From Persicaria tinctoria (lineage: Eukaryota; Streptophyta; Magnoliopsida; Caryophyllales; Polygonaceae), in the NCBI GenBank assembly GCA_037127255.1, contig JBANSL010000003.1, positions 19,161,314-19,225,313 of the forward strand: DNA of 64,000 nucleotides, read 5' to 3'. This document shows, in pieces, positions 56,221 through 64,000 of the stretch; within the stretch, counting starts at the first letter, position 1, and every line of letters begins with the position of its first letter. A program made the translations under genes and the position numbers. Below the pieces are notes generated by a model. It saw only the letters and a program-made list of their open reading frames with translations, was not told the origin of the DNA and did no database searches.

Positions 56221-56383
56221 AAAAAAAATATAGGGAAAATTTCATGAAAACTATCGGTTATTATTAATAAAAATTATTCATATAATAATTTTTTTGCCTA
56301 TTCAATCTATTTGCTTTATAATTTCTGAATCTATGTCCGCATGGATGGTATTATACATTGCCCCTTGAAACTATACTAGTATA

Positions 56384-56426
56384 TTGCTGTTTATAGTCAG
56401 TCCAGATGAGATCTACTCCCCTCGAT
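56384..56426. other. Target site flank of the hAT MITE
   Basis: Contains the left 8-bp duplication CCCTCGAT (56419-56426), matching 56863-56870. Confidence 0.8.
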
Positions 56427-56862
56427 TAGACCTGTCAAAACACAACCCGACTCGGCAGACCCGAAAAATTTCCGACCCGAACCCGAAAATTTTGACCCGA
56501 AACTTTTTTTCAACCCGAACCCGAAATTTTCCGGGTAATTTGGGTTTCGACCCGGTGACCCGATTGACCCGGTAATTTTGACCCGATTTACCCGATTGAC
56601 CCGGTGACCCGATTGACCCGGTTGATTTATAATTATATATAATTAATTTTTTTTATATATAATTAAAATTTATCACAAAATTATCAAATAATGATTTTTT
56701 TAATTTAAAAAAGAAAAAATTGACAAACCCGAAATCGACCCGAAACCCGATCAAACCCGAATTCGAGTCAACCCGAAACCCGTTTTACCCGAGACCCGTT
56801 TTACCCGAAACCCGAAGTGACCCGACCCGAACCCGACCCGAATGACCCGTTTGACAGGTCTA
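56427..56862. mobile_element. hAT-type MITE rich in ACCCGA words
   Basis: Inverted ends TAGACCTGTCAAA and TTTGACAGGTCTA, with an exact 8-bp duplication CCCTCGAT on both sides, diagnostic of hAT elements. The arms are packed with GACCCGAAACCCGA repeats around an AT-rich middle. 436 bp, no coding capacity. Confidence 0.95.
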
Positions 56863-56879
56863 CCCTCGATGCTACTTAC

Positions 56880-57142
56880 GGCGCATTACAAAATTATTTC
56901 GAGTTTAATAAACATTAATAAAAATTTAAAAATATTTTTAGATTTTATACTCTTATATTGATATATTTATAAAATTTTATTATGAAAATTTATGTTTTAA
57001 AAATATAAATAATTAAAATATCGTTTATTTAAAACATGAATTTTTATATTAAAATTTTATAGGTATATCAACATAAGAGTATAGAATCTCAAAATATTTT
57101 CTTAAATTCTTATTTATATCTAAAATAATTTTATGATGCACC
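56880..57142. mobile_element. AT-rich MITE with long inverted arms
   Basis: GGCGCATTACAAAATTATTT at the left pairs with AAATAATTTTATGATGCACC at the right. The arms extend about 115 bp, including TATACTCTTATATTGATATA opposite TATCAACATAAGAGTATAG. Non-coding. Superfamily not assigned because no clear TSD is read. Confidence 0.7.
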
Positions 57143-57484
57143 GAACGGAACACTGGAGGAGAGCAGGAGATCCGGACTGGTTTATAGACCCTTTTTTGGT
57201 ACCAAAAAAAATTAGTACCCTTGTTTTTCTTTTTAGTAACGTTGATTCTTTCATAGTGGAGGATTAGCTGCAAAAGGACGAGTCAATTAAATTCGAATTT
57301 ATTTGGCAGTTTCTTGCTTTTGTTTATACTACGTATGTTTTTTTTTTAAAGAAGAGTTTTGAGGGTTGAAATCTATTAGACCAACTCCAACAACTTCTCC
57401 AAAATTTATCCAAAATAGAATATATATATATATATTCTCAAATTATTTTTGTTTCAACTCTAACGGCTTCTCCATTTATAAAAT
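57143..57484. other. Non-coding spacer and MULE-2 target
   Basis: AT-rich, no gene. It contains an ACTCCAACAACTTCTCC word that may begin another small inverted-repeat element (its possible end is near 61140). It ends with the 9-bp target TTATAAAAT (57476-57484). Confidence 0.5.
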
Positions 57485-57639
57485 GAGACGGTTTGAAAAA
57501 TATACAAATTAGGTGACCAGATTAGGAAAATATATAAGTTTTGGTAAAAATTAGAAAACTATACATTTCTTGTGACCCCTCCTGCGTGCCCCCCTTCCCC
57601 CATGTGCGCCTCCTCTGCGTCAATTTTTTTTTTTCGCGC

Positions 57640-57715
57640 GTCAGTGCTGACGCCGACGTCGGAAATGCAGACGTCAGCATTGCTGACGCCGTTTAAAAGG
57701 ATGCTGACGCCAACG
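57640..57715. repeat. Cluster of TGCTGACGCC words in the MULE-2 subterminal region
   Basis: Four copies within about 80 bp, one as the near-palindrome CGTCAGCATTGCTGACG. Placed just inside the terminal repeat, so transposase-binding sites are conceivable. Confidence 0.7.
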
Positions 57716-57942
57716 TTGGATTTTTCCATGAAAAATTGAAACGGGGAAAGTGTGAGAGAGAGGGAAGGGCCAGAGGGAGGTGGAGGAGAGAGGAAGGGGC
57801 GGAGGAAGGGAGAGGAAAGGACCGGAGGGAGGCCCGGGAGAGAGAGAGGAAAGGGTCGGAGGAGAGAGGAAGGGGCGGAAGGAGGCGGAGGGGAGAGGAA
57901 AGGTCCGGTGAATATAATCGAACCAGGGTGAGGGAGGAGGCT

Positions 57943-58260
57943 CGGTCTCGGATTCGGATTCGGGAGAAGTCGATCCGGTGAAGAATTGAAACAGGGTGAG
58001 GAAGGGGCGGAGGGAGTCGATTCGGATTCGCGAGAAGTCGACCCGCGTCAACTCGGTGCTCGGTCTCGGATTCGAATTCGGGAGAAGTCGATCCGGTGAA
58101 GAATTGAAACAGGGTGAGGAAGGGGCGGAGGGAGTCGATTCGGATTCGCGAGAAGTCGATCCGCGTCAACTCGGTGCTCGGTCTCGGATTCGGATTCGCG
58201 AGAAGTCGATCCGCGTCAACTCGGTGCTCGGTCTCAGATTCGGATTCACGAGAAGGGTGA
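57943..58260. repeat. Direct repeats of about 120 bp
   Basis: TCTCGGATTCGGATTCGGGA and AGAATTGAAACAGGGTGAGG blocks recur about 120 bp apart (near 57943 and 58063), with a further partial copy to 58260. A second repeat, around CCTCTCTCCCTCAGATCT, recurs at about 58390 and 58515. Open frames through here (up to 249 codons) are arginine/serine-rich and reflect the repeats. Confidence 0.7.
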
Positions 58261-58849
58261 GGAAGCACGCTTCGTCTTCCTTCGATTCCGGCGTCTACGA
58301 CTTGGGCTCGGTGGTCCTCACTAGTAGAGCCCTTGCCTCCGCCTCTATCTCCCTTGCCTCTGCCTCTTGCTCCACATTACGTCGTTTCGGCCACCTCTCT
58401 CCCTCAGATCTGCGTCTTCCTCCTCCCAGTACCCTCCCCGACCCTCACCCGCTCCGCCTCCCTCTCCTCTGCCCCTGCCTCCGCCTCTTCCCACCTTCCT
58501 TCGATTCTGGCCACCTCTCTCCCTCAGATCTCCGTCTTCCTCCTCCCAGTTCCCCGACCCTCACCCGCTCCGCCTCCCTCTCCTCTCTCTCCTCCGGCCT
58601 CCTCTCTGTTTTAATTTTGCGTAAAAAAATACAAGAGACGCGGGCTGGGACCGCGTTTCTTTTGTTGATTTTCGTCCCATTTTCACCCAATTTCAGAAAT
58701 TTGACCTTACGAAGTGTGAATATTTTTGTAATTTTTTATTTTTAGTGAATATTTAGAAAAACAAATTCTAAAAAACAAACCAAATTTAAGGACTCAAGCA
58801 TATAAATATACTTACATATATAATATCCAACTAAAAACGATGTCAGCAC

Positions 58850-59070
58850 TAAAAACTTGTCGTTTACTATTCACGTACGCTTTTTTAGAATGATAAAAAC
58901 TATATAAAATATTCATTTTTAAAAATTGTTTTTTTAACAAGTTTGTATTTATTAATAATAACTACAAAATTGTTAAATTTTTTTTTAAAATAGATATTTT
59001 ATATAGTTTTTAGCTCCTAAAAAGGCGTGCGTGAATAGTAAAACGTCAAGTTTTGCCGAACGGAGGGAGT
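58850..59070. mobile_element. Stowaway-like foldback MITE in MULE-2
   Basis: Left TTTACTATTCACGTACGC pairs with right GCGTGCGTGAATAGTAAA. The right end continues CCGAACGGAGGGAGTA, the Stowaway-type terminus; the left terminus is decayed. TATATAGTTTTTA blocks pair further in. Confidence 0.65.
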
Positions 59071-59459
59071 ATACAACTAAAAACGATTTCAGCACTAAAA
59101 AATAGATTGCTAAATATCTATATTGGTGTAAAAAAACCCAAAAACCAAATTGATGACAATCATTCACCAAAAGTGACATAACTCCTAGTTGTAAAAAAAC
59201 ATTTTAAGACAACCTGCAAGACCATAAATCAGCTTATATCTTGCATACATCAAATCTCAAAAGTAATTAACTAATTAACATGAAATCGCAAGTTATGATA
59301 GTAAAACGATGTCAGATTTAAATCGAAAGAATATCTGTATCCCTATGTAAATCATATTTAAATCAGTTCTTCCACGGATTCAACATCGAATTCATAGTTA
59401 AAGAGCAACCTAAACAAGGTAATAAAGACCATGTCAGCACGAGGATATACCTTCAATCT

Positions 59460-59810
59460 GATGATGTACTCCTCTTCCTTCTCGACAAAGACCATGTCAG
59501 TACGAGGACATACCACATGGAGATCCAAGACTTAAACCCAACCACAATGTCGCTTAGTGAGTGATACTGGCTTTTCTAATTAGGATGCAGGAAATCAAGT
59601 ATACCATTCCAACTCCCCACATTTTCACTGGACCTGGATGTGTGTTTGCCACCTAAAGATGGGATCAATCATTCACAACAAAAGTGTCCCACATCGGCCC
59701 TGTAACATGGGCGATTCGTGTCAATAACCGCAATTTGATGAAGTACTCCTCCTCCTTCTCGAAGAAGACCATGTTAGCACGAGGACATACCACATGGAGA
59801 TCGATGCGCA
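59460..59810. repeat. Direct repeat pair of about 65 bp
   Basis: GACCATGTCAGTACGAGGAC and GACCATGTTAGCACGAGGAC begin homologous stretches about 275 bp apart, each ending CATACCACATGGAGATC. A further related AAGACCATGTCAGCACGAGG lies at 59426. Confidence 0.7.
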
Positions 59811-59836
59811 AAACATCGTGAATCCAGATCTAATCC

Positions 59837-60346
59837 TGTTGAGATGTGAATGTAACCAAAAGTGTCCCACATCGGAAAGTTGAACATATCAATCCCTAGT
59901 ATTATGAGTCGGCGGGCTACTCCTTTTATTGCCAATTAGTTTTAGAATGGAACCCCACACGACTTGTTTGCTAGGCTACTAGCGCATGCGCGCCCGTGCA
60001 CACGACCCCCAGTTATCGGTCCGAGTCGGACTTTGATATGCTATCAGAGCGGTTAGCCTAACGGCCCGTGTCGATCCTGGTCTGGGTTACCCAGTTGTCC
60101 AAGTCTCAACTAGATGGTCATTCCTAGTTGGACTTGCAGGGGCGTGTTGAGATGTGAATGTGAAAAAAGTGTCCCGCATCGGAAAGTTGAACATATCAAT
60201 CCCTAGTATATGAGTCGATGGGTTACTCCTTCTATTGCCAATTGGTTTTAGAATGGAACCCAACATGGCTTGTGTGCTAGGCTACTAGCGCATGTGCGCC
60301 CGTGCACACTAGTGGGTTACCCAGTTGTCCGAGTTGGACTTTGATA
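59837..60346 (+). mobile_element. TRIM retrotransposon (510 bp)
   Basis: Two 202-bp LTRs (59837-60038, 60145-60346) begin TGTTGAGATGTGAATGT and end ACTTTGATA. Target duplication AATCC flanks them (59832-59836, 60347-60351). Just after the first LTR, TGCTATCAGAGCGG resembles a tRNA-iMet primer site; TTGCAGGGGCG before the second LTR may be the purine tract. Only about 106 bp lie between the LTRs, and nothing is coded: a terminal-repeat retrotransposon in miniature. The LTRs contain GTCCCACATCGG-type words. Confidence 0.88.
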
Positions 60347-60359
60347 AATCCAGATCCGG

Positions 60360-60905
60360 TTGTCCATGGAAGAAGACAGAGATCGAGCAATGAGGAGGAG
60401 GACTCGCGGTAGTTGAATCGCCGATCTACGAGCAGATTCAGTCACCGTCTCCTTTGCCTTGTGCCTCCAGTCGCCGGCTCATCATCGAACCACCAGAGAG
60501 GGACGAGCAGCTCATCATTAGACCACCAGAGAGGAACGAGCGGCTCATCAACGCCGACTCCTTGCCTTCAATCTCCGTTGTACGTTCCGCAATCTGGAAT
60601 CAGCGGAAACATCAGCAGCAACGGCTTGACAGAGGAAGGTTCTAGGGTTGTTGCACATACGAACGAGGAAGGACAAAGCAGCCGATGTCGGGGGCGAGGA
60701 GCTTTGCCTTCGACTTTCGTCAGCGCACGAGGAGGAGCATCGTCGTCTTCATCGATGCCCCAATCTGGAAAGAGGTGAGAAAGATATGGTCTTCGTCGAC
60801 GCAGAGAGATAGAGAGGGGCGGTCGTCTTCATCGCCTTCAATCGCACCCATATCTGGAGAAAGCAGAGAGAGAGAGAGAGAGAGGTGGTCCGAGATCTGG
60901 AAGGT
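60360..60905 (+). pseudogene. Captured gene-leader-like block, right side of MULE-2
   Basis: G/A- and C-rich sequence with overlapping frames (60413-60778, 121 codons, starting MNRRSTSRFSHRLLCLVPPV). It contains repeated CACCAGAGAGG words and an (AG)n run at about 60862-60884. No known domain. The composition resembles a gene's 5' end picked up by a Pack-MULE. Confidence 0.4.
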
Positions 60906-61003
60906 AGAAGCGTGTATAGTTTTCTAATTTTTACAAAAACGTGTATAGTTTTCTATTTTGGCCGAAAATTTGCACATTCGGCACAAATTTTCTCTTATAA
61001 AAT

Positions 61004-61484
61004 TTGGAGAATTATTTACTTTTAAAGAATAGTACAAATTTTTATTTTTTCTGCTGCTTCTCCAATTTGAGGAATCTATTCGGCAAAAAACTTCTAAAAA
61101 ATCTCTAAAAACTCCAAAATCTCCAAAATAGATAATCTATTAGAGATGTTCATCCTCTATGGGTCCGAGGTTAGGGTCGAGCCCCCTGTGACCCGTCAAC
61201 CCGGCGGGTCGGACTAGGTGGATCAAACAACCGTTTCATGTTTTTAAATGTTTTTTTAAATAAGTTTTTAATTGTTATGTATATGATTTTTAGAATAATT
61301 CATAATAACACATACACTAATATGCAATAAGCAATGTGGCGTGGGGAGAAAGACACCCTCGTTCTTCTCTTTTTATAACTTTGGGAGTTTTTTTCATTCC
61401 CTCATTTTCAATGTGGGACAATGGCTTCTTCCCACATTGAAAATTAAGAGTTACAATGAGAATGCATGAATGTGTGTGTGTATA
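61004..61484. other. Intergenic DNA
   Basis: AT-rich, no gene seen. Contains GGGTCGAGCCCCCTGTGACC and CCCGGCGGGTCGG words near 61170-61215 and a short TA run at about 61481-61492 that precedes the next element. Confidence 0.5.
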
Positions 61485-61492
61485 TATATATA

Positions 61493-62290
61493 GGCAAATG
61501 TTCAAATGTAAAATTGTCATAGGTTGTAAAATTGGCTTAAGGTGTAAAATTCTCTTAATGAGTCTAATTTTAATTAAATGGGCCTATTTTTTATAAGTAC
61601 ACTGCTAACGGCCCTAATTATAAGTAAATGCATGCGCTTAATTTAATAAGCAAAATTTCAACCCCATGTGCCCCCTACCATATGCCCCCCTTCCCGGGTA
61701 TTTTTTTTTTGGAACCGTCATTTTTTTTTCTTCGTGTCAACGCTTTCTGTTGTGCAAATATAACTTGATGTTGTGCACATATAACATTATGTTGTGCAAA
61801 CATAATAATTCCTTATGTGTAAATAGGTAAAGGGACCTATTTCAATTATAAATTTTTTTAATTGAAATATGCTTAAATATTGAAATATGTTGTGCAAACA
61901 TAATAATTCCTTACGTGTAAATTTTTTCCCCTTTTCCTCCAATTTCAAAATTTTAAACTTACAAATAAAACGCAGTCTCAAACCGCGTTTTTTCGGTAAC
62001 TCTGCAAAAAATGAATATTTTTGTAAATATTTTAAAAGTGTGAATATTATTGTAAATAGGCTTTCTAATTAAAGTGCATAAATAACATTAAAATGTGCAT
62101 ATTTAAAGTTAAAAAGTGCATAACTAAGATTATGATGTGCATGATTAACAATTTAGGATTGTTGTGTTCTTGTCATGTAACCTATGTGGGATTTGAATCC
62201 ACATCTTTGTGCAAATGCACATTGCTCTACCAATTGAGCTAATAGGTTAAATTATGATTTTTTTTGCAGAAAATGTTTTTAATCAAGGGA
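61493..62290. mobile_element. Diverged relative of the giant hairpin element
   Basis: After a TA run it starts GGCAAATGTTCAAATG and continues with TTGGCTTAAGGTG and AATGGGCCTATTTTTT, parallel to 1579-1655 (GTAAATGTTCAAATG, GGGCTTAAGATG, ATGGACCTATTTTTT). Further in come GTGCATAAATAAC/AGTGCATAACTAAG units like the hairpin's array and a tRNA-like unit at 62178-62248. There is no mirrored second arm. It may be a single-arm or ancestral form. Confidence 0.6.
62178..62248 (-). ncRNA. tRNA-like unit in the hairpin relative
   Basis: Minus strand: AACCTAT and ATAGGTT pair fully as a 7-bp acceptor stem, TAGCTCAATTGGTAGAGC forms a clean A box and D-arm, and GGATTCAAATCCC is the B box. The centre TGTGC-ATTT-GCACA again replaces the normal 7-nt anticodon loop. 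The best preserved of the three related units. Confidence 0.6.
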
Positions 62291-62950
62291 GGAATACTAC
62301 TCGATCTCGATTCAGACAAAAACGTACATAAGCGTTAGTAGGACTAGGACCTTCCTACTACTATGTTGCTTTTGCTTTGGGGCTTAAAACAAGTTGTAAT
62401 AACGTATACGTTTTATGTTACTTTCATGCTTAAATATTGTTGATTCAGACGAAAACCTAAGCAAATAACATATACGTTTTAACCAACGTTTTGGTTAAGT
62501 TGTATTGTATTTGTATGTTTTTTCTCAACACTTGGAAGTTGGTAAATTCCCATTACCAACATGTACCAACTAACTTAATTGATACCAATTAAGCTTTCAC
62601 AACCCCTTTGATGTTTGGTAATGGTAAGGGTTTTACGATTACCAATTCAAATTGGTTGGTACATGATAATCGAAAAAATCAATTGATGATGTACCAATTC
62701 CTGAAGAGGTAAATAAATACATGGTGTGGTATCAACATACAAAAAAGCACAGACCACAAAAATATGTCTCGATAAAAATGGAGGAAAAGTATACGCAAAA
62801 GTCCCTCTATACATCTCACTATCCCATACATCGTGGACGCCTACACCCCCTAAAACCCTGGACAAAAAAAAACCCACTATTCGGCAGCAGATCTCCCTTC
62901 ATGACTTGTACTTGCATCTAAGGGAGATATGAGATTTGTAGTGTTCAATT
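62291..62950. other. Non-coding DNA with a possible MITE end
   Basis: Contains ACGTATACGTTTTA words twice and a region near 62530-62660 with inverted TTGGTA/TACCAA words. No gene is seen. Confidence 0.4.
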
Positions 62951-62959
62951 ATAGCAATA

Positions 62960-63720
62960 GCAGAATTGTGTGATTACATGGGTAACCTTGGAATAGCCTT
63001 GTTTCTAGGCATCCAAGTAAAATAAATAGTAGTATAGAACACCAGAACTTTCCCTTGGAATATAGGAGAAGAGCGAGTCCCCCTTGTTTCCCCAGCAAAC
63101 CATTCAAACATATCTCTAGATTAGTGCAGCCACAGGAAAATCAAACCACAAATGATCACCAGTCTCCTTAACTTACTTACAAAACACACAAGCAGCCGCG
63201 CTCGACCCCTTACAGTGCTTTACCCGTTGGCCAGTTTGAAGTCTCTTCTTCGCCACAATCGAAATGATGAAAGACCATTTTCTGCATTGTGCTTTCCTCC
63301 ATAACATCTCACCCAGCACACAGGCCCCCGAACACGCAACTGGTCATAAATTTTAGCGCATGATAAATTACCATGTTCATTAGGGATGGAACTCACCTCG
63401 ATATGTTGCCCTTCTGTGTTCCTAAGTAAGTCTTTGATTTCATCACGAACACTGAGCATGTTCCAGGCCCAAGGATCATCAATTTTGGGGCCCAACTCCC
63501 ACATACTGATTATTGACGCCTTTGAGGTGGTTCTAATCAACCCATCGAAGCCAAATGCTCAGCTTACCCAACACAATTTCGCCAAGCAACTTCCTAAACA
63601 TACTCTTGTTCCATGTAAGGATTTTCTTAATGTCAAGGCCGCCCTCATCATATGGCTTTGTTACCTTCTTCCAGGCCACCAGGTTCTTGTATCCTTCATC
63701 CTATCCACTCAATAAAAACT
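62960..63720 (-). pseudogene. L1-type LINE fragment (zf-RVT region)
   Basis: Minus strand, in broken frames: KPYDEGGLDIKKILTWNK, then ASIISMWELGPKIDDPWAWN and CAKIYDQLRVRGPVCWVRC, with HNAENGLSSF and further on a CVFCK-type zinc region. This arrangement is the RT zinc-binding (zf-RVT) tail of plant L1-type LINE ORF2. Frameshifts near 63220 and 63540 and several stops show that it is dead. The RT core is not in the window. Confidence 0.7.
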
Positions 63721-64000
63721 ACCGACAAAGTATCTCTAAGGGCCTGTTTGGTATGGATTACCGGGAATCAAAACTTGGTAATCGGAATGAAAGATTCCCA
63801 TTTTAATATTTGGAGTTGAATTCGGATGTTTTGAATCAAGTCCAATAGTTAGTAAATGTGTTAAAAATAAAGAAAAAAATGTGATTGATTTAAAGAAATA
63901 AAGAAAAAACAAAAAATATAACTAAAGAAAAAAAAATTTTGATTGGTTTAAAGAGATTAAAAAAAAGTAGGAGATTAGATATTGGTTGAGAGAGCTAAAA
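63721..64000. other. Possible start of an element at the window edge
   Basis: AAGGGCCTGTTTGGTATGGA is a common 5' end of plant hAT or PIF-type small elements. The partner end would lie beyond 64000. The remainder is A-rich with no coding frame. Confidence 0.35.

Larger units (their letters stand above)
57485..60994. mobile_element. MULE-2 (Pack-MULE-like), 3.5 kb
   Basis: It begins GAGACGGTTTGAAAAATATA and ends CGGCACAAATTTTCTC. Both ends carry AAAAATTAGAAAACTATACA in inverted orientation. An exact 9-bp target duplication TTATAAAAT (57476-57484, 60995-61003) confirms the limits. Two GC-rich, gene-leader-like blocks sit inside each end (57740-58620 and 60360-60900), with C/T or G/A strand bias, as in captured 5' gene segments. 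There is no transposase. Its ends match MULE-1. A TRIM and a Stowaway-like MITE are nested within. Confidence 0.88.

Noticed and set aside
57693..58745. 191- and 249-codon frames in MULE-2
   Set aside because: Low-complexity S/P/R-rich frames over direct repeats on both strands; no domain or splice logic.
59837..60346. Cassandra-type TRIM with 5S rRNA promoter
   Set aside because: No 5S-like internal control region could be seen in the LTR.
57380..61150. A MITE split by MULE-2
   Set aside because: ACTCCAACAACTTCTCC and a possible inverse near 61100-61140 hint at it, but the ends and TSD are not clear enough to call.

Overview
This window looks like plant nuclear DNA: a repeat-rich, heterochromatin-like stretch with no intact host gene that I can defend. 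The signs are plant-type transposons of nearly every class, retroelement primer sites matching plant tRNA-iMet and tRNA-Asp, plant Mudr-type transposase with a DUF1985-like partner gene, and GT-AG exons of a plant-like PUS3 gene captured in a transposon. A flowering plant, probably a eudicot, is my inference; I cannot name the species.

Layout, left to right. 0.3-1.2 kb: a MULE-type MITE. 1.58-6.22 kb: a giant near-perfect hairpin with 2.3 kb arms, each carrying a captured 5'-gene-like segment, a tRNA-like (pol III A/B box) unit and a short-period array. 6.5-7.64 kb: a dispersed TATTCATC motif field. 7.64-16.1 kb: a decayed Ty3/gypsy element on the minus strand, split by CACTA element 1 (10044-13804, TSD TTA). 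16.1-16.55 kb: an RTE-type LINE tail.

16.55-54.05 kb is one old Mutator-like element (MULE-1) blown apart by nested insertions. Its DUF1985-like gene runs on the plus strand at 16.7-17.8 kb and resumes at 39.54-41.1 kb. Its mudrA-like transposase runs on the minus strand at 51.5-53.3 kb, and one terminal repeat survives at 53.9-54.05 kb. The DUF1985-like gene was cut by a large LTR element with almost no coding capacity (17795-39536, TSD CCCAA, iMet primer site). That element was itself hit by CACTA element 3 (23233-29296, TSD CAG, carrying a 91-bp tandem array and a Stowaway-like MITE) and CACTA element 2 (33976-39027, TSD ACG, carrying two exons of a tRNA pseudouridine synthase PUS3). A young Athila-like element (41476-51145) with a long gag-protease ORF but no reverse transcriptase separates the two MULE genes.

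54.4-64 kb holds a poly(A)-tailed retroelement on the minus strand, Stowaway-like MITEs, an hAT MITE with an 8-bp TSD, an AT-rich MITE, a second MULE (57485-60994, 9-bp TSD) containing a 510-bp TRIM, a relative of the giant hairpin with another tRNA-like unit, and an L1-type LINE fragment.

The most unusual signals are dispersed motifs that do not respect gene boundaries. TGTCAGC/GCTGACA recurs throughout MULE-1 and appears in MULE-2. A TCGA-rich word (GTCGATCTCGACAAG type) peppers the LTRs and both coding parts of the Athila-like element. The giant hairpin is a strong candidate source of double-stranded RNA.
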